This document shows, in pieces, positions 45,926 to 58,257 of a stretch of DNA of 64,000 bases (position 1 is the first letter of the stretch; every line of letters starts with the position of its first letter). The stretch spans positions 27,032,001 through 27,096,000 of the forward strand of contig JBITNC010000002.1 of the NCBI GenBank assembly GCA_050084985.1, written 5' to 3'. This DNA is from Nageia nagi. Lineage: Eukaryota; Pinophyta. The notes under the pieces were generated by a model. The model ran no database searches. It saw only the letters and a program-made list of their open reading frames with translations, and had not been told where the DNA came from. A program made the position numbers and the translations under genes.

Positions 45926-46740
45926 ATAAGAGACTCCTTTTTACCCAAACACATTCTTGATGGTTACAACTTTAGGATTTGGGAACCATGGATGAGAACT
46001 AAATTACAAACAAGGAAGCTTTGGTAAATAGTGAATAAGAACCTTATACCTTCTATAGTTGAGAAGGCACTAGAGGCTTACAACATGAAGAATGAGTTGG
46101 CAACCTCTATGATATTTCATGCAATTTTAGATGATGTGCTCTTGATGATTTCTTCTTCAACTTTGGTAAAGAGAGCTTGAGATAATATTAAGCAAATATA
46201 CCTTGATTTAAAGTTTTTTAAGAAGATTTACCATTCTCCAAAAGTTGTTTCAATCTCATAAAGAGGAAGATAAAATATGGCTATCTACTTGAACAAAATC
46301 AAACCTAAAGACCTAACTTATTGTTTATGTGTTGAATTGGATCAATGATGAGTTCATAGTCTTCATAATTTTTTAAATCCTTTCTTAAAAACTTGAAAAC
46401 TTTATGATAGTTATGAAAATAAAGTTTGATGATGATGAGGAAGTCTTCTCCTTTGAAAACCTTTCTAGGCTTCTTTTGAAGTATGAAGAAACACTTAATA
46501 ATAAGGTGTTGATTTCTTCTCCTAAGGATAATAATGATGCTATTGAAGCAACCAAAACTTCTTTCAAGAAAAGTTCAACTATCAAAAGAAATCTTATCCT
46601 TCCTCCTCCAAAAGGTTCAATAAAAGAGTTAAAGGTAACAACGGTAATAATAGAAATAATAATAGTAACATCAGAAATAATGGTAACAACAACCACTTCA
46701 AGTAAAGAGATAGAAAAAGCAAAGTAAATAATACATATCC
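45926..46740 (+). pseudogene. gag: Copia Gag of element E (broken)
   Basis: Begins near 45945 (Lys-His-Ile-Leu-Asp-Gly region), with many frameshifts and stops. The best frame is 46404-46727 ('FENLSRLLLKYEETLNNKVL'). It is homologous to D Gag and more distantly to A/B/C. The knuckle region near 46760 reads 'CNYYGIHDHKEF', with two zinc ligands altered. Confidence 0.75.
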
Positions 46741-47893
46741 TAAGAAAAAGTTTGATGCTAATTGTAACTATTATGGCATCCATGATCACAAAGAATTTGA
46801 TTTCTACAAAAAGAAAAGAGAGAAAAAGAATAAAGGTAATAGAAATATAAAGAACTACAAAGGAAAGAAGAATATTCAAGCTAGTTTTGCTATGATGCTT
46901 TACTCTTCATCTCGCTCTTTTTCATCTAATTAGATTGTTTATTCTAGTTGCACTAATCATGTATGCTTTGAAAAAAGAAAGTTTGAAAACTTTCACAAGT
47001 ATAAAAAAGATGCGATTGTGATAGGTGATAACTCTACCCTTGAAGTACAAAGAATTGGAAGTGTGTTGATTCATAGGAAGGTTCTTGAAAATATTATCTA
47101 TGTTCATAAGTTTAGGATGAACCTTCTCTTTATGATCCAAGTTGCTAGAAAAGGGTACTCTTTTGAGTTTGACTCTCAATCTTGATGCATTAAAAAAGGA
47201 CTTACCACGATGGTTAAAGGATTAGTGAAAGATGATCTCTACATTATAGATCAAGTTCCATCAAAGATGTGTCTTGCTACAAGTGTATGTTCTAGAGGTA
47301 ATCTTTGGTACCAACATTTAGGGCACCTTAACCATAAGAGTATTCAAGTCTTAAAAGAGTAAGAACTTATGGAAGGTTTGCTTTCAATTTCTCCTTCGGT
47401 TGGTCTATGATAGAAGTGCATTCTTTACAAGATGCATAGATAAAAGTTTGTAAAAGATAAGAAAATAAGAGCATCTCAACCTCTTCAACTTGTGCATTCA
47501 GATTTGATGAGTCCATTTTAGACTAAGTCGCTTAGAAAAACATCTTACATATTGAGTTTCATTGATGACTTTAGTAGGATGACCTTTGGGTATCTACTTA
47601 AGCATAAGGATCAGACCTTTGAGAGTTTTAAGGCTTTAAGGCCTTTGTTGAGAATCAAAATAACATTAAAATCAAGATGTTGAGATTAGATAATGGAAGA
47701 GAATATAACAACAATGAGTTTAATGACTATTATGCTAAGTATGAAATCAAGAGGTAATTTATGATTCCTTACACTCCTTAGCAAAATGGTGTTACCAAAA
47801 GGAAAAATAGAATAATGATAGAGATGGCTAAATGCATGTTGAATAATCTTTCTAGTTTTTTATGGGGCAAAGTTGTGAGCACTATTATTTACA
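46741..47893 (+). pseudogene. pol: Copia Pol of element E: protease and integrase, truncated
   Basis: Protease remnant near 46930-46990 (stop and Asp-Ser-Gly lost), pre-integrase and zinc-binding region at 47250-47440 ('QHLGHLNHKSIQ' type with changes), integrase core at 47480-47890 with 'LVHSDLM', 'LSFIDDFSRMTFGYLLKHKD', 'MLRLDNGREYNNNEFNDY' (one catalytic Asp region altered) and 'KRKNRIMIEMAKCMLNNLSS'. Many stops. Similarity ends at about 47893, before the end of integrase. Confidence 0.78.
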
Positions 47894-48655
47894 TGGAGTT
47901 GTGGGATGTTTTATTTGCATGGTTGAGCAATCTTGGACAGATTCGTGGGATATTTTATTTACTTGGCTTCTCCGTGGATATTTTCAACCTTACATTAGAT
48001 TGTTTGGTCGAGTTATGTATGGTGAAGGTTATTGGTGTTATCCCCCTTGATCATGTTTGAATCTTGTTTGATGATCTTGGGGGCTCCTAAAACCCTAACC
48101 TTAAAACCCTAATGCTAAAACCCTAACGCTAAAACCTTTTTAAATTCCCATGCCAATTATCCTTAACCTTCTAAAAATTAATTATTAATTTGGTTAAAAT
48201 TTAATTTTTTCCAAAATTATTTTTAATTTAATTTTATTCTATATTTAAGATTTTTTATCTTATATATTTAATTTTTTAATCTTATATAGTAAATTTTAAT
48301 TAAATTAAAGTATTAATATTTTATACTTTAATTAATTAAAACCATACACTTAAAAGTTTAGTTAGTTAAAACTTTCTTTAGTTTTTGCTCCTCCACCTAT
48401 TGTTGTAACTCATTTAAGAATTTTTTCTATTTTTAGAAAATACTAATTTGAGATTTTTTGTGGAGTTGAGCCTACTTATACTTGGATGGAGTTCACTATC
48501 CTTCATCTCTCATAGTCCAGCTAAGGGAAATAGCTTCTAGCTCGAAACATGTTTTGGAATAAGAGATTCTGAATTAGCTTATGATTTTTCGCTTTGAAAT
48601 AAATAAGCTTTTTTGGTTTACATGATGTGTTCTCCTTTTTTCAAAGATGTCTCTT
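47894..48655. other. Unidentified AT-rich segment with telomere-like motifs
   Basis: Foreign to element E. About 48093-48136 contains five spaced AAACCCTAA-like motifs resembling degenerate plant telomere repeats. Otherwise no gene recognised; the frames at 47815-48060 are chance extensions from the E relic. Confidence 0.45.
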
Positions 48656-48679
48656 CAAAGTTACAATGATACTTGCAAA

Positions 48680-49245
48680 AATTATTAACCTAAAAATTAT
48701 TATCCAAAAAATTATTAAACCTAAAATAATTAACAAAAAATTATTAACCAAAAATTATAACCAAAAATTATTAACAAAAATTATTAACAAAAATTATTAA
48801 CCAAAAAATTATTAACCAAAAATTATTAACCTAAAATTATTAACCCAAAAATTCTTAACCAAAAATTATTAACCCAAAAATAACCTAAAAAATTATTAAC
48901 CTAAAAAAATTATTAACCTAAAAAATTATTAACCAAAAATTATTAACCTAAAAAAATTAACCTAAAAATATAACCTATAAAAATTATTAACCAAAAAAAT
49001 TATTAACCAAAAATTATTAACCTAAAAAAAATTATTAACCTAAAAATTATTAACCAAAAAATTATTAACCTAAAAAATTATTAACCTAAAAATTATTAAC
49101 CAAAAAATTATTAACCTAAAAAAATTATTAACTTAAAAAATTATTAACCAAAATTATTAACTAAAAAATTATTAACCTAAAAAAAATTATACTAAATTAT
49201 AACCTAAAAAATTATTAACCTAAAAATATATTACAAATTACCAAA
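48680..49245. repeat. AT-rich minisatellite, about 16-bp unit
   Basis: Around 30 imperfect copies of AAAAATTATTAACCTA with length variation in the A-run and alternation of CCAAA and CCTAAA. No coding potential. Confidence 0.93.
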
Positions 49246-49257
49246 AAATTATTGACT

Positions 49258-49364
49258 TTGTTAGCTTTTAGACTTAAAGTACAATCTATATACACTAAGC
49301 AAGGCAAGGTGTATATTATATATATATACTTTGTTAGCTTTTGGACTTAAAAGTACAATCTTTT
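49258..49364 (+). repeat. Pair of 34-bp direct repeats
   Basis: TTTGTTAGCTTTTAGACTTA... at about 49258-49291 recurs at about 49330-49364 with one substitution and one insertion. A (TA)n tract lies between them. Confidence 0.7.
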
Positions 49365-51260
49365 GAATGCAAAAAAGTTGGTAGAAAAGAAATATAAAGT
49401 ATTATTTGATAATGAAGCATGTAAGATCTTTAATAAAAATAATGGTAGACTGATAGTTGCAAGAATTACCTTATATGAAATAGATATTTCTAATGAATAT
49501 GCATCCAATAAACTCAAATGCTTTACAATAAATGATTGGTTATGGTATAAAAGTTAAATCCATATAATTTTCAAAGGTTTGTTATATACAAATTAAAGAA
49601 CATGGTTCAAGACTTACCTAAATTGAAGTGAAGGATGACTTATGCTTTTGTTGTTCACTAAGAAATAAATATAGAGATAAATTTTTAATTAGGAAATCAT
49701 GTTAAGATTCCTAACAATGTGGTGAGTTCACTTGATTATTTATGGCTCTACATAGACACTAAGCAGTTAGTAATTGTATTTATTTTTTTGATATCCACAT
49801 ATATTTTTTCTAAGAAAATATAAATTTATTTATTGTAGAATAAGAATGAACAATTTGGTTATTTTATAAATTTTAAAGCCTTACTTGAAAACTAAAATGA
49901 TCATTCCATTAAAATTTTGAGGATTTATTAAGGAGTTGAATTTACTTCTAAGCAATTTTATGCATATTGTACTAATCATGAAATCAAAAGGTAACCTACA
50001 ACACCATACACACCATAATGAAATAGTGTTGTTAAGTAAAACTATCACGCAATTATTGAAATTGTGAGGTCTATGTTGCAAGCAAAGCATACGAAAAACA
50101 AATTTTTTATTCCTTGATATTCCAAATAAAACTAAGAAGAAGTTGGATGCAAAAAGTGAAGAATGCATTTTTATTGGTTACTCCAAAGAAAGTAAATAAA
50201 AATAGAATTTTTGATAAAATAAATAAATGGTTATATCATGTCATATAATATTTTAATAAAAGAGAAGTATGATAAGGTGTATAAAAGGATAAAAGATAAG
50301 TGTGATAATCAATGTTTTTGAAGATGATATAGTTTATTGTACTAACAATGCCTATTCCAATGGTAGCAACTTGACATCATCACCAAGAACTTCTCCAAGT
50401 GCAAGTATATAAGTATAACATTAATTTTAAGGAAGTTAAAAATTCTAGTTGAAATTTATCAATAGACTTCCTATCAAGCAAGCATGGATTAATTTGTTAA
50501 TTTTACATATTTTCTCAATTTATATTAAAGCTAACTATTATGAAGATGTTATGAAACATACAATGTAACATGATGTAATAAAAGAAGAAACAAGGGCAAT
50601 TGAGAAGAATAAACTTGGGAGTTGTTTGGACTTCTAAAAGATAAGGAAATGATAGGAGTGAAAAGGATATATAAAAACAAGTACAAGAGTGATGGTACCA
50701 CTAAAAGACACAAGAAAAGGCTCATTATCAATGCATATATGTATAGTTCTAAGGCATAAACTTTGAAGAAATATTTGTATTAGTTCCTCGATGGGATACA
50801 ATAAGAATAATGTTACCACAAACTACTAATCATAACTAGATAATCCAATATATGGATGTAAAATTAATATTCTTTAACATTTGGTTTCATTAAGGAGAAA
50901 AATTGTATGCAACAATCACTTGATTATGAACTAAAAAAGAAGACAAAAATATGTCCATAAATTAAAGAAGGTACTATGTGATATGAAATAAGCTCCTAGA
51001 GCTTTGTATTCTATAATTATCAAATTTTTTGAATAACATGGAATTACTAGAAGACAAAATTGTCCAATATTATATGTGCAAATGTAAGTTAATAAAATTA
51101 TTATTATTTATCTTTCTATTCATGAACTGATTTTCTTAATTATCAACTCTAACATGATGGATGAATTAAAACAAGGAATGATGAATGAATTTGAGATGAT
51201 TAATTTAGTTCTAATATATTATTTTCTTGACTAATGGTACCTTCATTTGTCAATAAAAGT
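49363..51260 (+). pseudogene. Very decayed Ty1/copia Pol relic
   Basis: Fragments in copia order on the plus strand: pre-integrase-like 'KKYKVLFDNEACKIFNKNNG' (49390), integrase text 'GVEFTSKQFYAYCTNHEIKR' (about 49935-49990), 'IIEIVRSMLQAKH' (about 50055), the C-terminal 'NAFLLVTPKK'-like region (about 50165), and RT pieces 'GINFEEIFVLVPRWDTIRIM' (about 50755-50815) and 'YMDVKLIFFN' (about 50850). Stops every few codons and frameshifts. It belongs to a different copia lineage from A-E. No LTRs recognised. Confidence 0.7.
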
Positions 51261-54200
51261 ATTCCCAACTTCTATTGAGAAGATTTATAATGGATTCATA
51301 TAAGAAGGTGGTAAGCTTAGCAGTAAAAGATGAAAAGCTATATTATTAATCAGAGTTTATTTTAAAATTTGGTTGGTAGCTTGATTTATTTTACTACTAT
51401 TTTGGATAAAATAAATAATTTTACAATATTATAATTAATAATTTTATTTTAACTATGGTAATTTTAATCATAATTTTCACTAGATGATGAGGGTTCTTGT
51501 TAACAGCCAAAATGATTAATTATTAATTATAATATTGTAGTAGAGCAATGATGTGTCTCATAGATGATGAGGGTTCATGTTAACAACCAAAACATGGGCT
51601 ATACCAACATAGCGTGTATCATCGAGGAATTGTAGGCAATAGATCTTAGGATATAAAACTCACTAGATGGTAAAGACCCTCACATGTTGCATTATGTTAG
51701 CTTTAGGCTAACTCTCTAGGATAGATCCAAAGCTTAGGAACTACACTTCTTATGAAATTCAAGAAATATTTTGGTGGTTCTACTATGTTACCATAGAGTG
51801 GCATAATCTCTTCAAACCTAAACAAGTTGAGAATCATGGATCACCATTGATTCCAACAATTAAGGGGTTGAATATATACCTACACATCCATAATGTAATG
51901 TTTCCATTTTTTAGATGTTTTCCCCATTTCACCTCTGATAAATGGGAATATTAATTTAGGAGTGTTTTAGGCTATTTTTGTATAATTTGGTCAAAATGAT
52001 GTAAATTCCACTTAGAGACTTGCTAAATCTTTAATTATAGAATAATTGGTCCTTTTATTTAGTTATTTACCAAAATACCAATAAATATTGTATATATGAT
52101 ACCAAGGAAATTATAATTATAAATGAAATATTACTATCATTAAATGAGGTGTTGCATATTATTGCCTTAATGATTGTAATATTGGCATTAAATGTATCTC
52201 TAATCATTAGTGCTCCCCTCTTTGAGATAGAGCATCCTCTAGCTGATTGCATTGACTACAAGGTCATTTAGAGCTCTAAGGATGGACCTGGTACTTTGAA
52301 CTAGGTGTTGGCAATCTTGAGGTAAGTATATACTCCTAGAGCATGGATGTTGGATATGGAAGCATCCCAAGATTCCATGTTGGCCTTCCTAGGCACATGG
52401 ACTAATGGCACTGACCATGAGATACTCTATTATCACCCACTTTTATACATTGGCTTTCTTGGCCTTTGGATGTGATTTCACTTATTTCAAGGATCTTTAT
52501 CTTATATATTGCATACATGAGCACACAAATCATATATCTCCATCATCGGATCATCTCAATGCAAGATTAGAGGATGATCACCCTCACCTATAAAATGAGA
52601 ACTCATAGCCATTATGAGATATGTTGAATTTGATTATTAACCTTTTATTTTGGATTGAATGGAGACTTTGCCTTAGCCACTTATGGGGTGCCTGCATTTG
52701 AGGTATCAAGGGGATAAGAGGCTGCCTTCGAACTTACTCTAGCCTCTTAAGAGAAACATTATTGGTTCCATTTGTTGCAGAGGAGAATTGGTCTTGCCTC
52801 CTAGTTCTAGGATTGGAGAGGCAATAACCTTATAAGAGATAGTCTTGGTACAAACTCTGTAGGTTGATAAAAATATTGTAATTGTGCTTTATCATTGCTT
52901 TATCAATACAATTACTTTCTATTATTAAAATATTGCTATTTACCTCTTTATGATTGGACGTTGGATTTAGAAGCATCTTTTTATTATTAAATTGCTATTT
53001 TTCCTTCATAGTTACAATGTTATATTTGGAGTATCATTTTCATTTCATAATATATATTTAAGATATATAATAGGGATATTGGGTTTGTGAAGCATTTTTG
53101 CATTATTGAAGTATCATTTTGTCTCATGCTTAAGTCATTAGAATATTGGAGATATTTATTTGCATTCATTTTGTAATTGTTCATCATAGCTAGACATTAG
53201 GGTTTAAAGGTATTTTTTGCAAGTTTAACTCATATATTTCATTCCTAGCAAGTCATTGGATATTTGGTGCATGTTTGATCTTATTTTGACCAGTTCAGAA
53301 GCTAGAAGCAAAACATCCCTCTCCTAGGGCATGTTTAAGGAGTGATTCTAGAAATGGCTCATCACACCTAATTTGATCAAGAAGCAAGTATCCGAAGGAT
53401 ATAATTTAGATGAAAAAATATAACCCTAATTAGAAAGGTGTTACAATGCTATAATACATCTACTTAAATTAAGAATACTATGGAGGTTATAGCTTGTTAT
53501 TCTTAATAGAACTATTAGTATAGAAATATAATGATAACTTATAATGATTGATAATCAATGAATAACTTAAGTTATCATATCATATTTATAACCTATGAGA
53601 TAAGAGATTAGATAAATATACCTATTACTTACCTAATTGATGAAGATACTTTCAAATAAAATCTTGCTAAGCACTAGATCTCATACTTGTGATTTTAGAG
53701 GGAAGTGAAGCATATATCCTAGCATTAACACTATTGGTAGTGTTGATTCTAATGTTCTATATCTTTAGGTCATAAGGTTGAGAATTGATATTGTCAATAT
53801 ATAGATAATCGTAGTCTAAAAATACTATAAAGTATCTGTGACATATAATTCTTGTAGATAAAAGATCTCAAGTCTCAATAGACAATGTTAAGATACACCT
53901 TAAGAGATTAAAGATTTTAATATCTATCAAGGCTAAGATATAATGATTTATTATGGATCATACCTGCTCATTTTATATGTGAAATAACCATCAAATTCAT
54001 ATGCAACTAAATGCTCATGCTAGGGTGACCTTGTGCAAAGAAACAGGAATCATTGTAAGAATATAATTTATGTCGGCCTAGTTTGATAATAATAATAGAT
54101 AGAGCATATTATCCTTAGGATCATATAACAACCAATTTGGGCCTAAAATAAATTCAAATTAGGTGTTAATAGTTTCCTCCCTTTGTAATGTTTAATGAAA

Positions 54201-54350
54201 TAAAATTATGCTTGCAAAGGAAAGAGAGAGAAGAAAAAGAGTACTCCCTTGAACTTAGCATAGTTTTGAATCAACAAATTTTGGTGAAGTATTTTCCCTC
54301 TCATTGTATTTATTATTATGAAAAAGTAAATACAAAGACCTATTTTTCCC
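51261..54350. other. Long gene-free stretch, mostly unidentified
   Basis: A 30-bp direct repeat (GATGATGAGGGTTCTTGTTA...) occurs near 51485 and 51564. 52580-52600 has a TATA-like CTATAAAATG, and 52600-52920 looks promoter/LTR-like, but I found no partner repeat. 53420-54160 is AT-rich without recognisable coding. No rRNA or canonical tRNA seen. Confidence 0.45.
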
Positions 54351-54849
54351 CATCCCCTCCAACACCTAACATCATCTAACATTTTCTCACATCCATCATC
54401 GATAAATTAGGGGCCGATACCCTTTTCAGAAAAACATCATTAGACGCAGGTAGGATCCTATTATTATTCTAGAGAGAAGGATACTATTATGATCCTTCCT
54501 AGAGAGGGATATTTTTAGGATCCTATATAGAAGAAGTTATATTAAAAAATTAGAATTCATATTAATATACAAAGTGTTAGTGTAGTGGTTAGATGTTGGA
54601 ATTTGAGTAAAGCAACCTAGGTTTGAATCTTTACAATATGGTTTTCGCGTATGTGATTTGAGACTTAGATTTTTTTCATCTTTTTTTTTGCATATATGCA
54701 TAAGATCATAAGAGGATCCCTATTAGGATCTTTCCTTTAGAATAATTTAATAGGATCCTTCCCACATTGGATGAATTTTATTTGGAAAGGGGATGGGCCC
54801 CATATTTATCGACAATGGATGTAAGATGGTGTTAGGTGTCAAGGGGGTG
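54351..54849. mobile_element. Foldback/MITE-like element with long inverted ends
   Basis: The left end (54351-54426: ACACCTAACATCATCT, CATCCAT, TCGATAAAT, GGGGCC) is matched in inverted form by 54781-54849 (GGCCCC, ATTTATCGACAATGGATG, AGATGGTGTTAGGTGT). The inverted similarity continues inward with AGGATCCTATTA-type text to about 54500 and from about 54690. The whole can fold into a hairpin with about 150-bp imperfect arms. No transposase inside. Target-site duplication not resolved. Confidence 0.72.
54571..54697 (+). repeat. tRNA-like (SINE-type) segment in the loop of the foldback element
   Basis: TTAGTGTAGTGG at 54577-54588 resembles an RNA polymerase III A box. GGTTTGAATCT at 54620-54630 resembles a B box (GGTTCGAnTCC), with the spacing found in tRNAs. 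A T-run terminator candidate lies at about 54672-54690. Not a functional tRNA: no cloverleaf stems were evident. A tRNA-derived SINE head is the best guess. Confidence 0.5.
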
Positions 54850-57800
54850 AATAGGTACCTCGATTTACTTTGTTGATTATTTTGGGTGAACTCAATGATA
54901 CCATCCTATTTTCATAAAAAATCCTTATATTTTTGCTCTAATATCTCAATGTTAACATTGGAAGGAAACTTCATTTTTTGTAACATGTATCCTATTCATG
55001 TATTTTCTTTTGCCTCCTAGATATCATTTCTAAAATGTACCTATGATATTGCCATGGAACTATGAAAATATCTTTGATTTAATTTTTATCTTGATAGCAT
55101 TAATGCTACCAAAAGCATTGATGATAGCATGCACTTATCCATTAATGCTAATTTTTGGCTAAATTTCATGTCTTACCATGAAGATTTCATGGTATTATTT
55201 AGAAAAAGTTTGTGTTAATTTATCTTGAAAACTAAATTTATCTCAATAAGACTATTCTAATTTTGTATCAAGTTTCATTTATCATTTGCATTCCTTATTT
55301 CTTGGTGAATGAGAGCTCTAAGATTTATTTAAGTTTTGTAGCCTATTATGAGGGGTTTTAGGAGGTTTAAGGGTTTTGTCTTATTTTTATGTAGAATTTT
55401 GAGCATATGTGGTGATTCCTTATTGCCTTAGTCTTCATTTTTATGCACTATTTAATAGTGAATTTCATGTTTGTTGTAAAAAAGATTAATGAAAATCTAA
55501 GTTTTAAGGGCAATGAGGGTTTTAACATAGGTCTAGATCATTTTTACCTCTAGGATTGTAAGTTTTTGTCAAAACTTATTTTTCATTATTGATTTTGTGT
55601 AAAAATGTTGCAATTTAAATTTTATTATTTTTCATGAAAGGGATGCCTTCAATAACATTGGTTTGCATTGCTCCTCAATGCTAATTCTAGAAGGAAAATA
55701 AACTTATACTTTATGCATTAAATTAATTACTTTAGTGTACCTTTATTTATGTAAATAATCATTAAAAATAAAATTTGTAATGCATAAACCAATGCATTGA
55801 CCTGTTAGTCTTTGATTTGTTCAAGCTCGATCTTACCTTCCAATTATGGATCCATGGAGTAAGAGTTGGACATAGCCTCTAAGTAATGACTTACAATAAT
55901 AAAAATAGTAAATAAAGACTACAATATAGATGCAAATCTGTGGAAACCCCAAAGTGGTGATCCTCTACCCAAGGGAAGGATCAAGGTTGCACCACCAATG
56001 ATATTGCTAGAGTTTATCTTATGAGAAATGATGGAGGATGTGCTCTTGATGTATAGACCTACAAGAAAATAAATGTTAACAGGGGCCTCAACACTCTAGT
56101 CCCTTATGACCCTAGAGTATGTCAAACCTCCTTGATAGAATGTAGACCCCCCCACCCCATAATGAAATGGGAATTAGAAAGCAAGGAAATGCCTACAATG
56201 GAATGTGATATGCTTATGTTATGCTAAGATATTAATGAAATGATAAGAAAAAGATAAACTACCATGAATCTAGCCTAACAAAATGATACATGCTCATACA
56301 AATGCATAAAAATGTTATAGATAAAGGATACAAGTGCTCCAATGGCTCCAAGATAGCTCTTAATGCTCTTCAACACCTATAAGAAAGCTTAAATCATGTT
56401 ATGGAATGTGTTAGAGGTGATTAAGGCTTGCAATAGTACTCAAGGCTTTAATTAGGAGAGAGAGAAAGGTTGGTAATTATCAAGATCCAAAATGATACGA
56501 ATGGTCGAGAGAGGATAAAATGAGATTTTCAAATTTTAGTTTATAGATATGACATTGGATCAGTAAGTTTATCGACCTAACTGGTTGACCATTTAGCAAG
56601 CTAATCAATCAATTGACTAGGGAAAGTGCTATACCAATTCAATTCCCTATTTGTATTTAACTATAAAATCTAAAAGTCCAAAAAAATTGCTTATGTAAGT
56701 ATTTATGATTAGCTCTATCCTTAGAAAGCTATTGATGGACCCTCCACTAAATTTTTACATTTCCCTTAAGGTGAACTTGTCCAACTAAGTTATGACCCTA
56801 TAAGTATGTAAATAGAAATTAAATTCAATCTAAATGGTGGACTTAAGGGTTGATTGAGAGCTTATCACCATGATGACCCAATGGTCTCCCAACCAATGGG
56901 GAAGATGCAAGGTAGTCATCATTTGATCCCATGCATAACACTCATGCTTATTTCCCAGTCTACGTGACTCAACTACAAGTCTTAGTTGACTTATTTGTAA
57001 TGATATGCATTTTAAATATCTTACAAGATAATATTTTATTTTAAACTAAATATAGAATCTTGTATCCCATGCATGTAATAACTATATCTATATGATCATC
57101 ACACAATCATTCAACATACGAAGGTATAAAAGATAATTATTTAATAATAAGCATTATTATAAATTTCCACATGCATGCATTTTTATACTATAATTGTAAC
57201 AAGGAATTTGAACATTATGTATTATGCTTTGATATCATCCCCTCTATACATCAATAACAATTTTATTTAATACATCAATCTTTCATAGATATTTGTACAA
57301 AAACATGTATGTAATATAAAGGTTCCCATCATGATATGCAATTTATGTGCTTTATTTTTAATAATGCAAAGTTTTCATTTATAATGCATTTTTGGAAATT
57401 ATAGTATCACTTTTATCATTACATTTGTTTTGGTTTGTGACCTTATATAATTTATATTTTGTTATCAATTGAGTATCACTCTTATCTAGACACTACAAGT
57501 CCATTGTTATGTAAAAACTCCCTTTTCCCTACAGACTTATACTAATAATGACACCTTGAATCCATTTACATTATTATGGAGCAAATATGAACTATTATTT
57601 TTCAATCCCAATAATAGTTTATAAATCAATAATAGCCAATAAAACTTGCCAACATTCACACTATAGAAGAAGATTTCGACTTATTGAGACTTGGTAAAAT
57701 TTATGAATATTAGTAGACCTTATCTATTATTTACATATTCATGCATATTGATTGTAGTATATAGATTTTGGGTAAGATAAGTTAGAGTTCCCCTTGATAA

Positions 57801-58220
57801 CATGTCAATCTTCTTTCAAAATGGATGATAGCTGAAACACTTCCTACTTGCACTAGTTAATTTTCTATCACGCAACATTTCTAAATAAATGTTCAAATAT
57901 TTATTCTATGGCTTTTTGGGTATGTTTCATGCTATCACTCTATTAGAACAAACCTAGTTACAATTTTTGGATAAAACCCTATCATTGATTGAGTAAATTG
58001 AAACCCTTAATCAATATTAGAAAACATTATTTATGTTATAATTTTGAAAACCCTAGTTTCTATTTTTCTAATCAATTAGATAATAGAGAACTTTCATCCT
58101 TAAATGGCTATGTACAAGAAATTTCAACCTCATATTATGGATTTAAATCATATTGCAGAGACGTGATAATATTCCTATGAACCCTTGCAATATTTTGCTT
58201 ACAATTTTATGGAAGTGATT
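54850..58220. other. Gene-free stretch, unidentified
   Basis: AT-rich DNA with no ORF above noise. 55920-56160 is somewhat GC-richer (GGAAACCCCAAAGTGGTGAT, a C-run at 56149-56155) but matches nothing I recognise. 57000-58200 shows nothing of note. Confidence 0.4.
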
Positions 58221-58223
58221 TAT

Positions 58224-58257
58224 ATACATGCATGCATGCATACATACATACATATAT
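58224..58257. repeat. Tetranucleotide microsatellite (CATG)n(CATA)n
   Basis: Compound run of CATG then CATA units. Confidence 0.85.

Larger units (their letters stand above)
42826..47893 (+). mobile_element. Ty1/copia element E, 3'-truncated, inserted in D
   Basis: 5' LTR 42826-43318, near-exact PBS, long leader, gag and pol up to the middle of integrase, then similarity ends at about 47893. Same LTR family as D. Left insertion point in protease of D (TAGGT just before). The 3' LTR and right TSD are missing, so the right end was lost by deletion or replaced by other DNA. Confidence 0.83.

Noticed and set aside
48093-48136. True interstitial telomere array
   Set aside because: Motifs are few, spaced and degenerate, so listed only as a low-interest observation.
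48680-49245. CRISPR array
   Set aside because: Units are contiguous and imperfect with no unique spacers, and the DNA is plant nuclear. It is a minisatellite.
54571-54645. Functional tRNA gene
   Set aside because: Only A- and B-box-like text was found; paired stems and an anticodon arm could not be drawn.
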